Notes: generated by a model from the letters alone, not told the origin. A DNA stretch of 64,000 bases from Nitrosomonas sp. (GCA_031316255.1 JALDQW010000001.1:806001-870000), one strand, 5' to 3'; counted from the first letter of the stretch, positions 47,570 through 57,792 are shown. Made by a program: numbers and translations.

Positions 47570-49447
47570 TTACCAATGTAACGCACGTAAACGTGAGATT
47601 TTTTTATGTTGATGATCCTGCATGCATTTCAGTACCGCACTCAGTGAACGGACTGCATCAAGGATGTAAGGGCCTTTATTCAACATGACACACTCTGCGC
47701 GCACACTCATGGCCGCATCGGTAAATTCCGGTCTTGATCGCATGCCGAGTTTGGCAATGGATTCCAGCACCTGCGTCGCCCACACAACCGGGACATGCGC
47801 CGCTTCACACAACCAGAGTATTTCCTCCTGAATTTCGGCCAATCGCACATTACCGAGTTCAACTGCCAGATCACCCCGGGCGATCATTACACCGACTGGA
47901 TGGTTGAGCAGACTGGCTAAAAGAATCTCCGGTAGATTTCTTACAGCGCGGGCGGTTTCAATTTTTGCGATGATGGGCATTTTGGAGGCATTTCTTTGCG
48001 TCAGCTCGGCAATTAATTTACGCATATCATCAGCCGTTTCGACGAATGAAAATCCGACCATATCGGCATGCTCACAAATAAAGTCAAGATCGGATTGATC
48101 TTTAGACGTTAAAGTTGACAGGTCCAGCATTGTGTCAGGGAAATTGAGTCCCATGTCAGCCTTTAATTTGGCGCCATTGGGACCTGTTTTAGAAATGCGC
48201 AGCAAGACATAGTCCGGCGCTTTATCACTGACATAAGCACTAATTTTGCCATCATCGATCCACACGCGCGCACCCAAATCAAGCGCATCGATTATGCCGG
48301 GTACTGAACAGGTGGTATGGGCTGCAACGGTCAGTTTACCGTTTGATGGATCTTTTATGACAAAACCCGGCGCTTGTGTCTTGTGCAAATATAAATCATC
48401 TCCGGCATGAAGACGAATTTTTCCGGGTATCGAATTAAGATTGACAAATCTGAATGTATGCTGGTCCGAATAGACTGTATTGACAAGCCGCTGCCATATG
48501 ACTTGCAGACCGGTTACGAGATGAATTGATTTGTGACAAAGCCCCATGATTTGATGATCTTCCGGCAGGATCAGTATGTTAATGTGGCGCTGCTTGCCGC
48601 GTGCATCCTCAATGCTTAACCGGTCGCCATTTTGCAAATTGGAATAAACCGCTTTGGGTACCGGGAATAAAAAATCATTTTCCGGTTTCAGGACAGATGC
48701 TGATTTTCCATCATCATCTGAAATGATTTTGAAACTGACAGTATTGGGATAGCTATCATTGTTATTTTTTTTGACTTTAACATAGAGCGTTTGCGGGTCG
48801 TTCAGAATCATACCTGTCCGAATCTTGTGTCCTGCCAAATCCATGAGAATGCGGCATTCAGTATCCAGTGCTGCGGCAGCCCGGCGAATATTATCAATCA
48901 TTGAACGCCATGTTGATAAATCATCGTGCGCGCAATTAATTCGGGCAATATCCATGCCTTCCTTAATCAGGTTATAAACCAGCTCATAGTCTGCAGCCGC
49001 TTCGTTGGGCAAGGTGACCATGATGCGGGTTGCTCTGCCTGTTTGTCTCGAACCCAGAATATTATTTGCATGCCTGTCCAGAATTTCAAACCCTTCCTTA
49101 AAATCCGGGCATGGCGCCCTGGCGTCAAGAATAACGGTTTTACCAAGAGCCCGGCCCAGTATATTGATTACATTCTTCAGGTTTGCATAGACATGCGGTT
49201 CCGCACGGCCAAGAGAAGACAAGCCAGTTTCCGCCAGTTTTTCCTGAAGCGGACGTAAATCAATTTCCCGCATCGCAAGATATTGCGCCAAATTGACAAT
49301 GCTCTTGATTAACTGGTTTTTTTTATCAATATCGATGCATTGTTCAATGCGGACCAAGCCGCGCATTTGAACATGCTGCATCAGCTGGTGCAATTCATCG
49401 TAGAGTTGATGCAGTTTGTGATCGGTTGTTTTACATTCAATGTCCAT
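47570..49447 (-). CDS. Atypical pyruvate kinase
   Basis: The 625-residue protein has pyruvate kinase catalytic motifs: GMDIARINCAHDD, LMDLAGHKIRTG, PIIAKIETARAVRNL, VGVMIARGDLAVELG (catalytic region) and VVWATQVLESI. It differs from the standard 470-residue enzyme. There is an extra N-terminal helical domain of about 130 residues, a large insertion in the B-domain region (about 230-400), and no C-terminal allosteric domain. Similar long forms occur beside a normal enzyme in some proteobacteria. It would convert PEP and ADP to pyruvate and ATP, unless it has diverged. It is convergent with the phytase-like gene. Confidence 0.8.
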   Translation of the reverse strand: MDIECKTTDHKLHQLYDELHQLMQHVQMRGLVRIEQCIDIDKKNQLIKSIVNLAQYLAMREIDLRPLQEKLAETGLSSLGRAEPHVYANLKNVINILGRALGKTVILDARAPCPDFKEGFEILDRHANNILGSRQTGRATRIMVTLPNEAAADYELVYNLIKEGMDIARINCAHDDLSTWRSMIDNIRRAAAALDTECRILMDLAGHKIRTGMILNDPQTLYVKVKKNNNDSYPNTVSFKIISDDDGKSASVLKPENDFLFPVPKAVYSNLQNGDRLSIEDARGKQRHINILILPEDHQIMGLCHKSIHLVTGLQVIWQRLVNTVYSDQHTFRFVNLNSIPGKIRLHAGDDLYLHKTQAPGFVIKDPSNGKLTVAAHTTCSVPGIIDALDLGARVWIDDGKISAYVSDKAPDYVLLRISKTGPNGAKLKADMGLNFPDTMLDLSTLTSKDQSDLDFICEHADMVGFSFVETADDMRKLIAELTQRNASKMPIIAKIETARAVRNLPEILLASLLNHPVGVMIARGDLAVELGNVRLAEIQEEILWLCEAAHVPVVWATQVLESIAKLGMRSRPEFTDAAMSVRAECVMLNKGPYILDAVRSLSAVLKCMQDHQHKKISRLRALHW

Positions 49448-49795
49448 CAGAAAATTCTATCGATAAAAGATGAAAATGATGTGATGGTTTTGTGACAATT
49501 TGAATACAGATGTTTGCGAACCCAACATAATGTGCGGTTAAGCGTATATCGTTAAATGATAAACGCCTTCCCATATTTTCAGCATCATTTTGACCTCAAC
49601 CCCGAGTTGGCATTTTTACATAGGATTTACCGATTTTATGCGGTTGATGATGTGACCAATCAGTCAGGGCGAGTGTCATATTTCTGTAATATCCAAAAGT
49701 CAAAATAACCCTTATCGGTATGTTGGAATGATTTGATTTGCACGCGTCCCAGCAGAATTTTTAACACAATTAACGTTTATTTTCCGGAGAGAAAA
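49448..49795. other. Divergent intergenic region with a PHO box
   Basis: This region lies between the pyruvate kinase (minus) and pstS (plus). It contains the PHO box listed separately. No ORF is supported. Confidence 0.6.
49673..49690 (+). promoter_or_regulatory. PHO box upstream of pstS
   Basis: GTGTCATATTTCTGTAAT matches most of the consensus CTGTCATAWAWCTGTMAY, with two TGT half-sites 11 bp apart. A CAAAAT hexamer follows after 10 bases as a -10 element, the layout of PhoB-activated promoters in which the box replaces the -35. It lies 106 bp before the pstS start. Confidence 0.8.
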
Positions 49796-50851
49796 ATGGC
49801 CACAAAAACAATTCTGTTGGTTGTTGCATTGTTGATAGTTTCAGGCCAGGTATTTGCTCAAGCTGCGCGGGACTATATCAGCATCGTTGGATCGTCGACC
49901 GTGTATCCTTTCGCTACTGTGGTTGCCGAAACATTCGGCAAAACAACACGTTTTAAAACGCCGAAAATCGAATCCACGGGTTCCGGCGGTGGTTTTAAGC
50001 TGTTTTGCGACGGAATCGGAGTAAAACATCCCGATATCACCGATTCTTCTCGGGCAATAAAACAGTCAGAAATCGAAATGTGTGCGGCACATGGCGTAAC
50101 GGAAATTATTGAAGTAAAAATCGGTTATGACGGCATCGTTATTGCCAATACCAAAAAAACCGCGCAGTTGGAATTTTCACGCAGAGATTTGTATCTGGCG
50201 TTGGCTAAAAACATACCCGATCCTCAAGGCAGTGAAAAGCTGATTCCGAATCCATACAAAACCTGGAAAGATGTCAATGCAGATTTACCGGATGTCGGCA
50301 TTGAAGTGCTGGGCCCTCCCCCGACATCGGGTACGCGGGATGCGTTTGTTGAACTTGTCATGGAGGAAGGTTGTAACCGGTTTAATTGGATTGCAGCCCT
50401 GGAAAAAACAGATAAAAAGCACTATCAATCGGTTTGTCACACCATTCGCGAAGACGGCGCCTATATCGAGGCGGGCGAAAACGATAATTTGATTGTGCAG
50501 AAATTAGAGACAAATCCCAAAGCATTGGGCATATTCGGTTACAGTTTTCTGGAGCAGAACTCAGACAAAGTTCAAGGTTCTATTGTCGATCAGGAACTGC
50601 CAACGTTTGAAGCAATTGCAGACGGCAGTTATCCGGTTTCCCGTCCCTTGTTCATTTACGTCAAGAAAGCACATGTCGGAATAATTCCAGGCATCCAGGA
50701 ATTTCTGAACGAATTCATTAGTGAGAGAGCCTGGGGCGAGGAAGGTTATCTTTCGGATAAAGGACTGATCCCGATGCCATCGCCAGAACGTGCTCACTAT
50801 ACTGAAAATGTCCGGCAGCTTCGGGCGAACATATTTAGTGACCACCAATGA
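49796..50851 (+). CDS. pstS: Phosphate ABC transporter substrate-binding protein PstS
   Basis: The ATG at 49796 (GGAG 6-7 bases upstream) gives 351 residues with a cleavable signal (TILLVVALLIVSGQVFAQA). The phosphate-binding motifs IVGSSTVYPF, STGSGGGFKLFC and PPPTSGTRDAFVEL are present. It captures inorganic phosphate in the periplasm. First gene of the pstSCAB-phoU operon, under a PHO box. Confidence 0.93.
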   Translation: MATKTILLVVALLIVSGQVFAQAARDYISIVGSSTVYPFATVVAETFGKTTRFKTPKIESTGSGGGFKLFCDGIGVKHPDITDSSRAIKQSEIEMCAAHGVTEIIEVKIGYDGIVIANTKKTAQLEFSRRDLYLALAKNIPDPQGSEKLIPNPYKTWKDVNADLPDVGIEVLGPPPTSGTRDAFVELVMEEGCNRFNWIAALEKTDKKHYQSVCHTIREDGAYIEAGENDNLIVQKLETNPKALGIFGYSFLEQNSDKVQGSIVDQELPTFEAIADGSYPVSRPLFIYVKKAHVGIIPGIQEFLNEFISERAWGEEGYLSDKGLIPMPSPERAHYTENVRQLRANIFSDHQ

Positions 50852-50906
50852 GTGGAAAAAACCGGGTGACATATCGTTGCCGCACCATCCATAGTCATTC
50901 AATTCT

Positions 50907-52289
50907 ATGCCAATATTGTTTCTAGTACTGATTCTTTTGCTCTTTATGACGGTCAGTTTTTACCTGGGCCGTCGCCGTGCACTGATTGTTTCTCATGGCA
51001 ATACTCACAGACTGAATTCACTGCCGGGTTACTATGGTTGTTATACGGCGCTGTGGTGCGGCATACCGGCCGTATGTATTCTGGTTTTCTGGCATATTGC
51101 CGAATCAACGATTATTACCCAACTTGTTTTATCAACCCTTCCAGAGCAAACAGCTGCGTTTTCAAAGCAGCAACTCAGTCTTGTTTTGAATGAAATACGC
51201 AATCTGGTAAACGAGAATATTGCGGCGGAAAATATTGCGCCGGAAATTGTAGCCGCAGCTGACCATTATCGCCAGATGCAGCAGATCAGCAGTGCTGCCC
51301 TGTTTGTAATCGCTATTGCGATAGCGATTGCAGGAACGGCTTACGCATGGACTCAAATACATGAGCAACACCGTGCACGCAATAAGGTCGAAAATGCCAT
51401 TCTGGTTTTTTTGATCATCTGTTCGTCCATTGCGATATTTACCACGTTAGGTATTGTATTGTCGGTCCTGTTTGAGGCGATACGTTTTTTCCAGGCTGTG
51501 CCCGTCGCAGAATTTTTATTTGGCCTGCAATGGAGTCCGCAGACTGCCCTACGATCGGATCAGGTCGGATCATCCGGCGCATTTGGCGCGGTACCGTTAT
51601 TTACAGGTACGCTGTTAGTTTCTGCTATCGCCATGATGGTTGCCGTGCCTACTGGCCTGATGACCGCCATTTATTTGTCCGAATATGCCGCACCACGCAT
51701 ACGTTCGCTGAGCAAGCCGTTGCTTGAAGTTCTGGCTGGAATTCCAACGGTGGTTTACGGATTTTTTGCTGCACTAACCGTTGCGCCGTTGATTCGGGGT
51801 TGGGGTTCATCGCTGGGGCTCGATGTTTCCTCAGAAAGCGCACTGGCTGCCGGCGTGGTCATGGGCATCATGATCATTCCGTTTGTGTCATCGCTTTCCG
51901 ATGATGTCATCAACGCTGTTCCCCAGTCATTGCGTGACGGTGCTTATGCCTTGGGCGCGACACAGTCCGAGACTATTAAGAAAGTCATTATTCCGGCAGC
52001 ACTGCCGGGCATCGTCGGGGGAATTTTACTGGCTGTATCACGCGCCATTGGAGAGACCATGATTGTTGTCATGGCGGCAGGCCTGGCGGCCAATTTAACC
52101 GCCAATCCACTGGATTCTGTCACGACAGTCACTGTACAAATTGTGACTTTGCTGGTTGGCGATCAGGAATTTGACAGCCCGAAAACGCTGGCCGCTTTTG
52201 CATTGGGGCTGGTGCTTTTTGTGGTGACATTGATGTTGAATATGGTCGCTTTATATGTGGTCAAGAGATATCGAGAACAGTATGAATAA
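50907..52289 (+). CDS. pstC: Phosphate ABC transporter permease PstC
   Basis: The 460-residue membrane protein has an N-terminal extension of about 180 residues with two or three extra helices and a periplasmic loop, then the usual permease domain. The latter has GSSGAFGAVPLFTGTLLVSAIAM, YAAPRIRSLSKPLLEVLAGIPTVVYG and the EAA-like loop LRDGAYALGATQSETIKKVIIPAA. The extension is typical of long PstC forms in proteobacteria. It overlaps pstA by 8 bases. Confidence 0.92.
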   Translation: MPILFLVLILLLFMTVSFYLGRRRALIVSHGNTHRLNSLPGYYGCYTALWCGIPAVCILVFWHIAESTIITQLVLSTLPEQTAAFSKQQLSLVLNEIRNLVNENIAAENIAPEIVAAADHYRQMQQISSAALFVIAIAIAIAGTAYAWTQIHEQHRARNKVENAILVFLIICSSIAIFTTLGIVLSVLFEAIRFFQAVPVAEFLFGLQWSPQTALRSDQVGSSGAFGAVPLFTGTLLVSAIAMMVAVPTGLMTAIYLSEYAAPRIRSLSKPLLEVLAGIPTVVYGFFAALTVAPLIRGWGSSLGLDVSSESALAAGVVMGIMIIPFVSSLSDDVINAVPQSLRDGAYALGATQSETIKKVIIPAALPGIVGGILLAVSRAIGETMIVVMAAGLAANLTANPLDSVTTVTVQIVTLLVGDQEFDSPKTLAAFALGLVLFVVTLMLNMVALYVVKRYREQYE

Positions 52290-53580
52290 ATCGAAGCCAT
52301 CAGGACTTAAAACCATAGATTATATCAATGCAAGGCTTGCAAAACGCCACGCGTCTGAAAAATTTTTCAGACGCGTGGGGTTATTGTCTCTGATCATCGG
52401 GCTATTGTTCGTGGTTGTGCTCTTCTTCAATATCATCTCAAAAGGCTATACGGCTTTTCAACAGACATTTATCCAAATTGAAGTTAGTTTTGATGAACAG
52501 TTTTTTTCTTCTGATGATCAAAATGATACTGAAAAACTTTCTTCAGCAGACTATGGCGGATTGGTTAAAAAGAGCCTGAGAGTGATGTTTCCTGATGCCG
52601 ATAGCCGTCAGCAAAAGCGGTTGCTGTATGACCTCGTCAGTACAGGTGCGGCGTATCAATTGAGGGAATTGATATTGCACGATCCAACGCTGCTCGGTCA
52701 AACCAGGCAAATTTGGGTGCCGGCAAGCGACGATGTTGACATGCTGATCAAAGGGCATATGAAACGTGATGTGCCTGAAACAGCGCGCCGCTTGCGCGAT
52801 AACCAGATTGCATGGATTGATCAACTGGTTGCTGACGAAAAATTGTCACTTAAATTCAATACCGCATTCTTCGCCAATGGCGACTCACGTGAACCTGAAT
52901 TGGCCGGAATCTGGGGCGCATTGATGGGCTCGATTCTCACCCTGATGGTTACATTGCTTTTGTCGTTTCCTATCGGCGTTGCTACAGCAGTTTATCTGGA
53001 AGAATTTGCCTCGAAGAATAAATGGACCGATTTGATCGAAGTCAACATCAATAATCTTGCTGCAGTACCCTCTATTGTGTACGGTCTTCTGGGCCTGGCG
53101 GTGTTTATTAATTTTATAGGCTTTCCACGTTCGGCCCCTCTGGTTGGCGGATTGGTGCTGACTTTAATGACACTACCGACAATCATTATTGCCAGCCGTG
53201 CAGCCCTCAAATCTGTTCCGCCATCAATCCGTGAAGCAGCGCTTGGTGTGGGTGCTTCGAAAATACAGACAGTTTTTTTTCATGTGTTACCGCTTGCGTT
53301 TCCTGGAATGCTGACCGGGACGATTATTGGGATGGCTCAGGCGCTCGGAGAAACAGCGCCCTTGCTGATGATCGGCATGGTCGCATTTATTGTGGATATC
53401 CCATCCAGCGTATTTGACCCCGCTACGGTATTGCCCGTACAAATCTTTTTATGGGCGGATAGCCCCGAGCGGGCTTTTGTAGAACGCACTTCTGCAGCGA
53501 TAATGGTTTTACTGGGTTTTTTACTGGTCATGAATGCCGTGGCTGTAATGCTTCGTAAAAAGTTTGAGCGCAGATGGTAA
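52282..53580 (+). CDS. pstA: Phosphate ABC transporter permease PstA
   Basis: The ATG at 52282 overlaps the pstC stop by 8 bases and has GAGAAC upstream. The 432-residue protein has one helix at about 40-65, a long periplasmic segment (about 70-210, [10 protein letters not shown] and following), then the permease core with [34 protein letters not shown] and [27 protein letters not shown]. It pairs with PstC. Confidence 0.92.
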   Translation: MNKSKPSGLKTIDYINARLAKRHASEKFFRRVGLLSLIIGLLFVVVLFFNIISKGYTAFQQTFIQIEVSFDEQFFSSDDQNDTEKLSSADYGGLVKKSLRVMFPDADSRQQKRLLYDLVSTGAAYQLRELILHDPTLLGQTRQIWVPASDDVDMLIKGHMKRDVPETARRLRDNQIAWIDQLVADEKLSLKFNTAFFANGDSREPELAGIWGALMGSILTLMVTLLLSFPIGVATAVYLEEFASKNKWTDLIEVNINNLAAVPSIVYGLLGLAVFINFIGFPRSAPLVGGLVLTLMTLPTIIIASRAALKSVPPSIREAALGVGASKIQTVFFHVLPLAFPGMLTGTIIGMAQALGETAPLLMIGMVAFIVDIPSSVFDPATVLPVQIFLWADSPERAFVERTSAAIMVLLGFLLVMNAVAVMLRKKFERRW

Positions 53581-53606
53581 TTGAAAAGATCAGGAGAAAT
53601 AAAATC

Positions 53607-54500
53607 ATGTCAATTGTTTTAGAAAAACAATGGAACGGTGACAACGCGCAAACAGAAGGAAAAGAACCGGTCAATACACCTGAGCAGACGAATAGCACCG
53701 CGCCTTGTGAAGACCGGCGGACGGTAGGAATTGCTACTGTGAATAATCCACGTATCCGGTGTGTTGATGTCAATGTTTATTATGGGAACAAGCATGCCAT
53801 CAAAAATATATCACTAGATGTCGCCCACAATGAAATTATCGCCATGATTGGTCCATCAGGTTGCGGCAAATCGACTTTCCTGCGCTGTTTGAATCGAATG
53901 AATGACACCATAGACAATTGTACGGTAACAGGAAAAATTGAACTGGATGGTCAGAATATCAATGATAAGTCCATTGATGTAGTGCCGTTGCGTGCACGGG
54001 TAGGCATGGTGTTTCAAAAACCGAATCCATTTCCGAAGTCAATTTACGAAAATGTTGCTTTTGGGCCGCGTATTCACGGTTTGGCGAAGGACAAGACCGG
54101 CCTTGAAGAAATTGTGGTTACAAGTTTGCAAAGAGCAGGTCTTTGGCGTGAAATAAAGGATTGCCTCAATCAACCTGGAACCAGTCTTTCAGGCGGACAG
54201 CAACAACGATTGTGTATTGCGCGCGCGATAGCCATCAATCCCGAAGTCATCCTAATGGACGAGCCCTGCTCTGCACTCGATCCCATTGCCACAGCAGTCA
54301 TTGAGAATTTAATGAATGAGCTGTGTTGCGACTATTCAATCGTCATCGTAACGCATTCCATGCAACAGGCAGCCCGTGTATCGCACCGTACGGCCTACTT
54401 CCACCTTGGTGATTTGATTGAGGCGGGGAAAACAGAGCAGATGTTTACTCACCCAATACACCAATTAACGAGCGATTATATTACCGGCCGTATTGGCTAG
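53607..54500 (+). CDS. pstB: Phosphate ABC transporter ATPase PstB
   Basis: The start at 53607 follows AGGAG and gives 297 residues. The first 45 residues are a polar extension, then [20 protein letters not shown], Walker [20 protein letters not shown], signature [16 protein letters not shown], Walker [12 protein letters not shown] and the switch His in VTHSMQQA. The sequence NRMND is diagnostic of PstB. It drives phosphate import. Confidence 0.96.
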   Translation: MSIVLEKQWNGDNAQTEGKEPVNTPEQTNSTAPCEDRRTVGIATVNNPRIRCVDVNVYYGNKHAIKNISLDVAHNEIIAMIGPSGCGKSTFLRCLNRMNDTIDNCTVTGKIELDGQNINDKSIDVVPLRARVGMVFQKPNPFPKSIYENVAFGPRIHGLAKDKTGLEEIVVTSLQRAGLWREIKDCLNQPGTSLSGGQQQRLCIARAIAINPEVILMDEPCSALDPIATAVIENLMNELCCDYSIVIVTHSMQQAARVSHRTAYFHLGDLIEAGKTEQMFTHPIHQLTSDYITGRIG

Positions 54501-54530
54501 ACGCTTAACGACATTAAGGAGAATCATAAA

Positions 54531-55250
54531 ATGCCAGATCGGCTCGAAGGTCACACTTTTCGGCGTTTCGATGGTGAATTAGATCACCTGCATGCAGAAA
54601 TTCTGGAAATGGTGGCACTCGTTTTCTCACAAATTCAGAATGCAATTGAATCTTTCCAACCACAAAAGCAGAAAACCATTTATGACATTATAGAAAAGGA
54701 AGTTCGAGTCAATTTATTAGAAAAAAAAATTGACAGTTCAATCATGGAAGTACTGGCAAAACGAGGAACAGTTGCACGGGATTTGCGCGCCATTATGGGA
54801 TTTTCCAAGATGGTTACCGATCTGGAACGCCTTGGCGATGAGGCTGCCCGAATAACCCATATTTCAACAAAGATTTATAGCAAAGAATACAGCAGTCAGG
54901 ATACTGGCATGTTGCGCGAAATCGATATCATCGGCAAATTTGCCTGTACAGTACTTCAAGAGGCGATAGAGATATTAAAAACATTAGATTCGGCAAGAGC
55001 AAGGAAACTGTTAAGGCATACCGGGATTAATGAAGCATTTAATGCAAGTTTACGCAGGTTGACAACTTATGTGTTCGAAGATGCCCTGAAAATGAAATAT
55101 GTTATCAATATTATCCTGATTCTAAAATCATTGGAACGCATCGATGCGCATGCGCGTAACTTGGCAGAATATGTGATCTATATTGTGAGCGGGGATGATA
55201 TACGACACGTTGAAGATAATCGTCAGGATGCTGACAACAAAGCGCGTTAA
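54531..55250 (+). CDS. phoU: Phosphate signalling protein PhoU
   Basis: The 239-residue all-helical protein has two PhoU repeats, with HTFRRFDGELDHLHAEILEM at the start, MGFSKMVTDLERLGDEAARI in the first repeat and ILKSLERIDAHARNLAEYVIY in the second, carrying the E(x)3D-type metal cluster motifs. It restrains the Pst transporter and Pho signalling when phosphate is ample. AAGGAG precedes the ATG; it is the last gene of the pst operon. Confidence 0.96.
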   Translation: MPDRLEGHTFRRFDGELDHLHAEILEMVALVFSQIQNAIESFQPQKQKTIYDIIEKEVRVNLLEKKIDSSIMEVLAKRGTVARDLRAIMGFSKMVTDLERLGDEAARITHISTKIYSKEYSSQDTGMLREIDIIGKFACTVLQEAIEILKTLDSARARKLLRHTGINEAFNASLRRLTTYVFEDALKMKYVINIILILKSLERIDAHARNLAEYVIYIVSGDDIRHVEDNRQDADNKAR

Positions 55251-56018
55251 CTGCAAATTGCCCATCTATCCAGAGGCAAACGCTATTCCTTTATCTTAAT
55301 GCGCATTGCCTGCAGATAGAACGCTGTTTACGTTTTAACCTATATTTCATCTAAATTTAACCCTACTTTCATTAATTCGTCATTCGAAGTCGATAAATTA
55401 GAAACAAAAAGTTAATCACCGGATTGACGCATTACAAACAAGGCACAGGTGGGGTGTTTAGATTCGAAACAGAGCATGGTGATTCTAATTTCAGATTGGT
55501 TGGACATATTCATACCGAGCTTCTTTCGGTAGCATGATTTTCGCAAATAGGTGGAATAGCTCTGCGGATGAAGAATGGGGAGTGAAATCAGGGTGACTTC
55601 TGCGTAGATCGCTGAGAAAGAGCGCGTCATCCATATCGGTAGCCGGTAATTCTCGCGAGCCGAATGGCACAGGAGATGTGAACGACAAATTGCCTGAATT
55701 AGCTTACAAAACAATCCACATGTCAAGCCTTGATCTGATAAATACTGAAATTTCTGATGTCAACACTATCGCAATGCTTGGCATAGAAGGACATGGCCCG
55801 CTGAGTCCTTTTAGTGTCGGTGGTCAATTTATCCACAGCCGGAAAAACCAGCTTTACAAGGTTATTCTGGAAAAGACATTCAGTCTTTGCAAAGGCGGTT
55901 TGGGAGGAACGGGTTGCGCGTTATTGCGCGGTTGATTTTCCTGTTAAGCAAGTGACTAATCAAATCAACAAAATATTTAGCTTTATGGACTGGTTTTAAA
56001 TTAAAAGGAGTATCAAAA
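55251..56018. other. Long intergenic region, no confident gene
   Basis: This 768-bp gap follows phoU. Two overlapping minus-strand frames at 55412-55688 encode plausible-looking peptides. One includes RELPATDMDDALFLSDLRRS and starts only at TTG or GTG; the other ends ESKHPTCALFVMRQSGD. A plus-strand frame from a GTG at 55678 overlaps both. None has a well-spaced RBS. The right end carries the leader of the DUF2934 gene. Confidence 0.4.
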
Positions 56019-56228
56019 ATGAAAGTATCCGGCACTCAGGCCAAAAGCAATGGCGGCAAACCAGTAACCACAAGAGGCAAGGCTAAAATGGCTCAACTTG
56101 ACAACAGCGAATCAGACTTGCAATTCCGTATCCAGGTCGCAGCTTATTATAAAGCGCAAGCACGCGGATTTGCACCAGGGTATGAACTGGATGATTGGTT
56201 AGCAGCAGAAAAGGAATCAAAGCAATGA
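56019..56228 (+). CDS. DUF2934-domain small protein
   Basis: The 69-residue protein has a basic, flexible N-terminus and a C-terminal DUF2934 motif (LQFRIQVAAYYKAQARGFAPGYELDDWLAAEKE), a short helix found in many proteobacterial proteins of unknown role. AAAGGAG precedes the ATG at good spacing. It overlaps the next gene by ATGA, so both are translated together. Confidence 0.78.
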   Translation: MKVSGTQAKSNGGKPVTTRGKAKMAQLDNSESDLQFRIQVAAYYKAQARGFAPGYELDDWLAAEKESKQ

Positions 56229-56650
56229 ATATACAATTGAACAAAGAATTACTGGAACCTGATTTTCAACTTCAGATTTCCGATAAAAAAAGCAAAGCTG
56301 CAATTCTCGTGCTATCAAATAATGGGGAAATACTGGATATTAATGAAGAAGGCATGAAATTGCTCGAATATGCGCATAATCGACCTGCACAGCTCCATAT
56401 TCTTAATGTGCTACCCGAACTGGGAAAAATTGATCTCTATGATAAAGTCAGCGAACGTGTAAATCCATACTTGCGATTTCTCTCGCGCATTGGACATATC
56501 TTTAAGATAATAACCACAAAGGGGAAAAGAATTTCAAGCGAACTCTACTTTAACGATCTTCAGTATTTTAATCGCCAACTAATCCTTGTCATGATCTATC
56601 CAGTACGCGGAAAGAAAAACAACATTTATCGAAATGGACGCGGGAATTAA
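56225..56650 (+). CDS. PAS-domain protein without an output domain
   Basis: The ATG at 56225 overlaps the previous stop (ATGA). The 141-residue protein has a PAS-like core: AAILVLSNNGEILDINEEGMKLLEYAHNR, then KIITTKGKRISSELYFNDLQYFNRQLILVMIYPV. There is no kinase, GGDEF or HTH domain. It could be a free-standing sensor. It is convergent with phoB, where a phoR gene would usually be found, but I see no kinase core. Confidence 0.65.
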   Translation: MNIQLNKELLEPDFQLQISDKKSKAAILVLSNNGEILDINEEGMKLLEYAHNRPAQLHILNVLPELGKIDLYDKVSERVNPYLRFLSRIGHIFKIITTKGKRISSELYFNDLQYFNRQLILVMIYPVRGKKNNIYRNGRGN

Positions 56651-56721
56651 TGTAATATGAGTAAGTCAGCTCCGGTTTTTAATAGTCGAGATGCTATTTT
56701 TTTAAAAGGATTTTTCATTTT

Positions 56722-57447
56722 TTAGTCGTTGTAGAGCGTATATTCACTTGAGAACCGGTATCCTGTACCGCGCACGGTTTGCACAAGATCATCCTTGCCG
56801 ATTTTTTCGAGGATTTTACGCAGGCGTCGGATATGGACATCGATGGTGCGATCTTCGATAAAGACATGATCGCCCCAAATGCGGTCGAGCAGTTGGGTGC
56901 GGGTGTAGACGCGCTCCTTGTGTGCCATGAGGAAGTGCAGCAGGCGGAACTCAGTGGGGCCGAGTTTGACTTCGGTGGGATTGGCAGGGTTATTGTCAAG
57001 ATACGCAAATACACGATGCTGGGTAGGGTCGATTTTGAGTCCACCGGCTTCAATAATTTCATCCGATATTTCAGGTACGCGCCGGCGCAGTACCGCTTTG
57101 ATGCGTGCGATCATTTCGCGTGGCGAGAACGGTTTGGTGATGTAATCATCCGCACCTGCTTCCAGTCCGGTGATCTTGTCTTCCAGTTCGACCTTCGCCG
57201 TCAGCATAATGATTGGCACGGTTTGCGTGCGTGTGTTGCGCCGTAAATGGCGTGCAAATTCGATGCCGCTTGAATTCGGCAGCATCCAGTCGAGCAGCAC
57301 AAGATCAGGCAATATATTATTGATCATGTCGGCTGCCTGCTCGGCATTGGCTGCACAAACAGGCGTCAGGCCGGAATTTTTTAAGTTGTAGGAAATGAGT
57401 TCCTGTATTGCCGGTTCGTCTTCCACGACTAATACGGTTATAGACAT
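56722..57447 (-). CDS. phoB: Phosphate regulon response regulator PhoB
   Basis: The ATG at 57447 has GGAG 8 bases upstream. The receiver has Glu9/Asp10, phospho-acceptor Asp53 (VLLDWMLPNSSG), Thr in IMLTAK and Lys in DDYITKPFSPREM. The winged helix has LGPTEFRLLHFLMAHKERVYTRTQLLDRIWGDHVFIEDRTIDVHIRRLRK, diagnostic of PhoB. It activates genes with PHO boxes when phosphorylated by PhoR. No phoR is downstream; the next gene is a convergent PAS protein. Its own promoter carries a PHO box, indicating autoregulation. Confidence 0.95.
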   Translation of the reverse strand: MSITVLVVEDEPAIQELISYNLKNSGLTPVCAANAEQAADMINNILPDLVLLDWMLPNSSGIEFARHLRRNTRTQTVPIIMLTAKVELEDKITGLEAGADDYITKPFSPREMIARIKAVLRRRVPEISDEIIEAGGLKIDPTQHRVFAYLDNNPANPTEVKLGPTEFRLLHFLMAHKERVYTRTQLLDRIWGDHVFIEDRTIDVHIRRLRKILEKIGKDDLVQTVRGTGYRFSSEYTLYND

Positions 57448-57538
57448 GAGCACGACTCCATCTAATTTATAACTGATCAACGTATTTGCTGAGTGCAATT
57501 GTCAACAAATCAACAACTAAACACTCAAGTCTAGAAAT

Positions 57539-57570
57539 ACTATAAAAACTAGATGACAGTATTGTGACAA
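57539..57570 (-). promoter_or_regulatory. PHO box and -10 upstream of phoB
   Basis: On the minus strand TTGTCACAATACTGTCAT (57570-57553) matches about 15 of 18 consensus positions. TATAGT follows after 8 bases as the -10. The box lies 106 bp before the phoB start. Confidence 0.7.
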
Positions 57571-57758
57571 TATGTGAAGCAGTAAAGCCAGAGGTTTTAC
57601 GATTAGTCAAAATATTCAAATGAAACAACCAGAACCATTCATTTATCACTGTCCGTATCTACCTCGATAGAAATTGTCTACGCGCCTGTTGATTCAGGTT
57701 ACGGAATTCTCACTAGCAGCGCATAAAAATTCCATTTTTCATCGAAAAATTCATATCG

Positions 57759-57792
57759 TTGTCATAAAACTGCAACATTCACTCAGTAGGAT
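57759..57792 (+). promoter_or_regulatory. PHO box and -10 upstream of the TonB-system operon
   Basis: TTGTCATAAAACTGCAAC (57759-57776) matches about 16 of 18 PHO-consensus positions. TAGGAT follows after 10 bases as a -10. It lies 100 bp before the DUF3450 start. Confidence 0.75.

Noticed and set aside
55412-55935. Several overlapping open frames after phoU
   Set aside because: They overlap each other on both strands and start at TTG or GTG without a spaced RBS. Kept only as a note in the gap entry.
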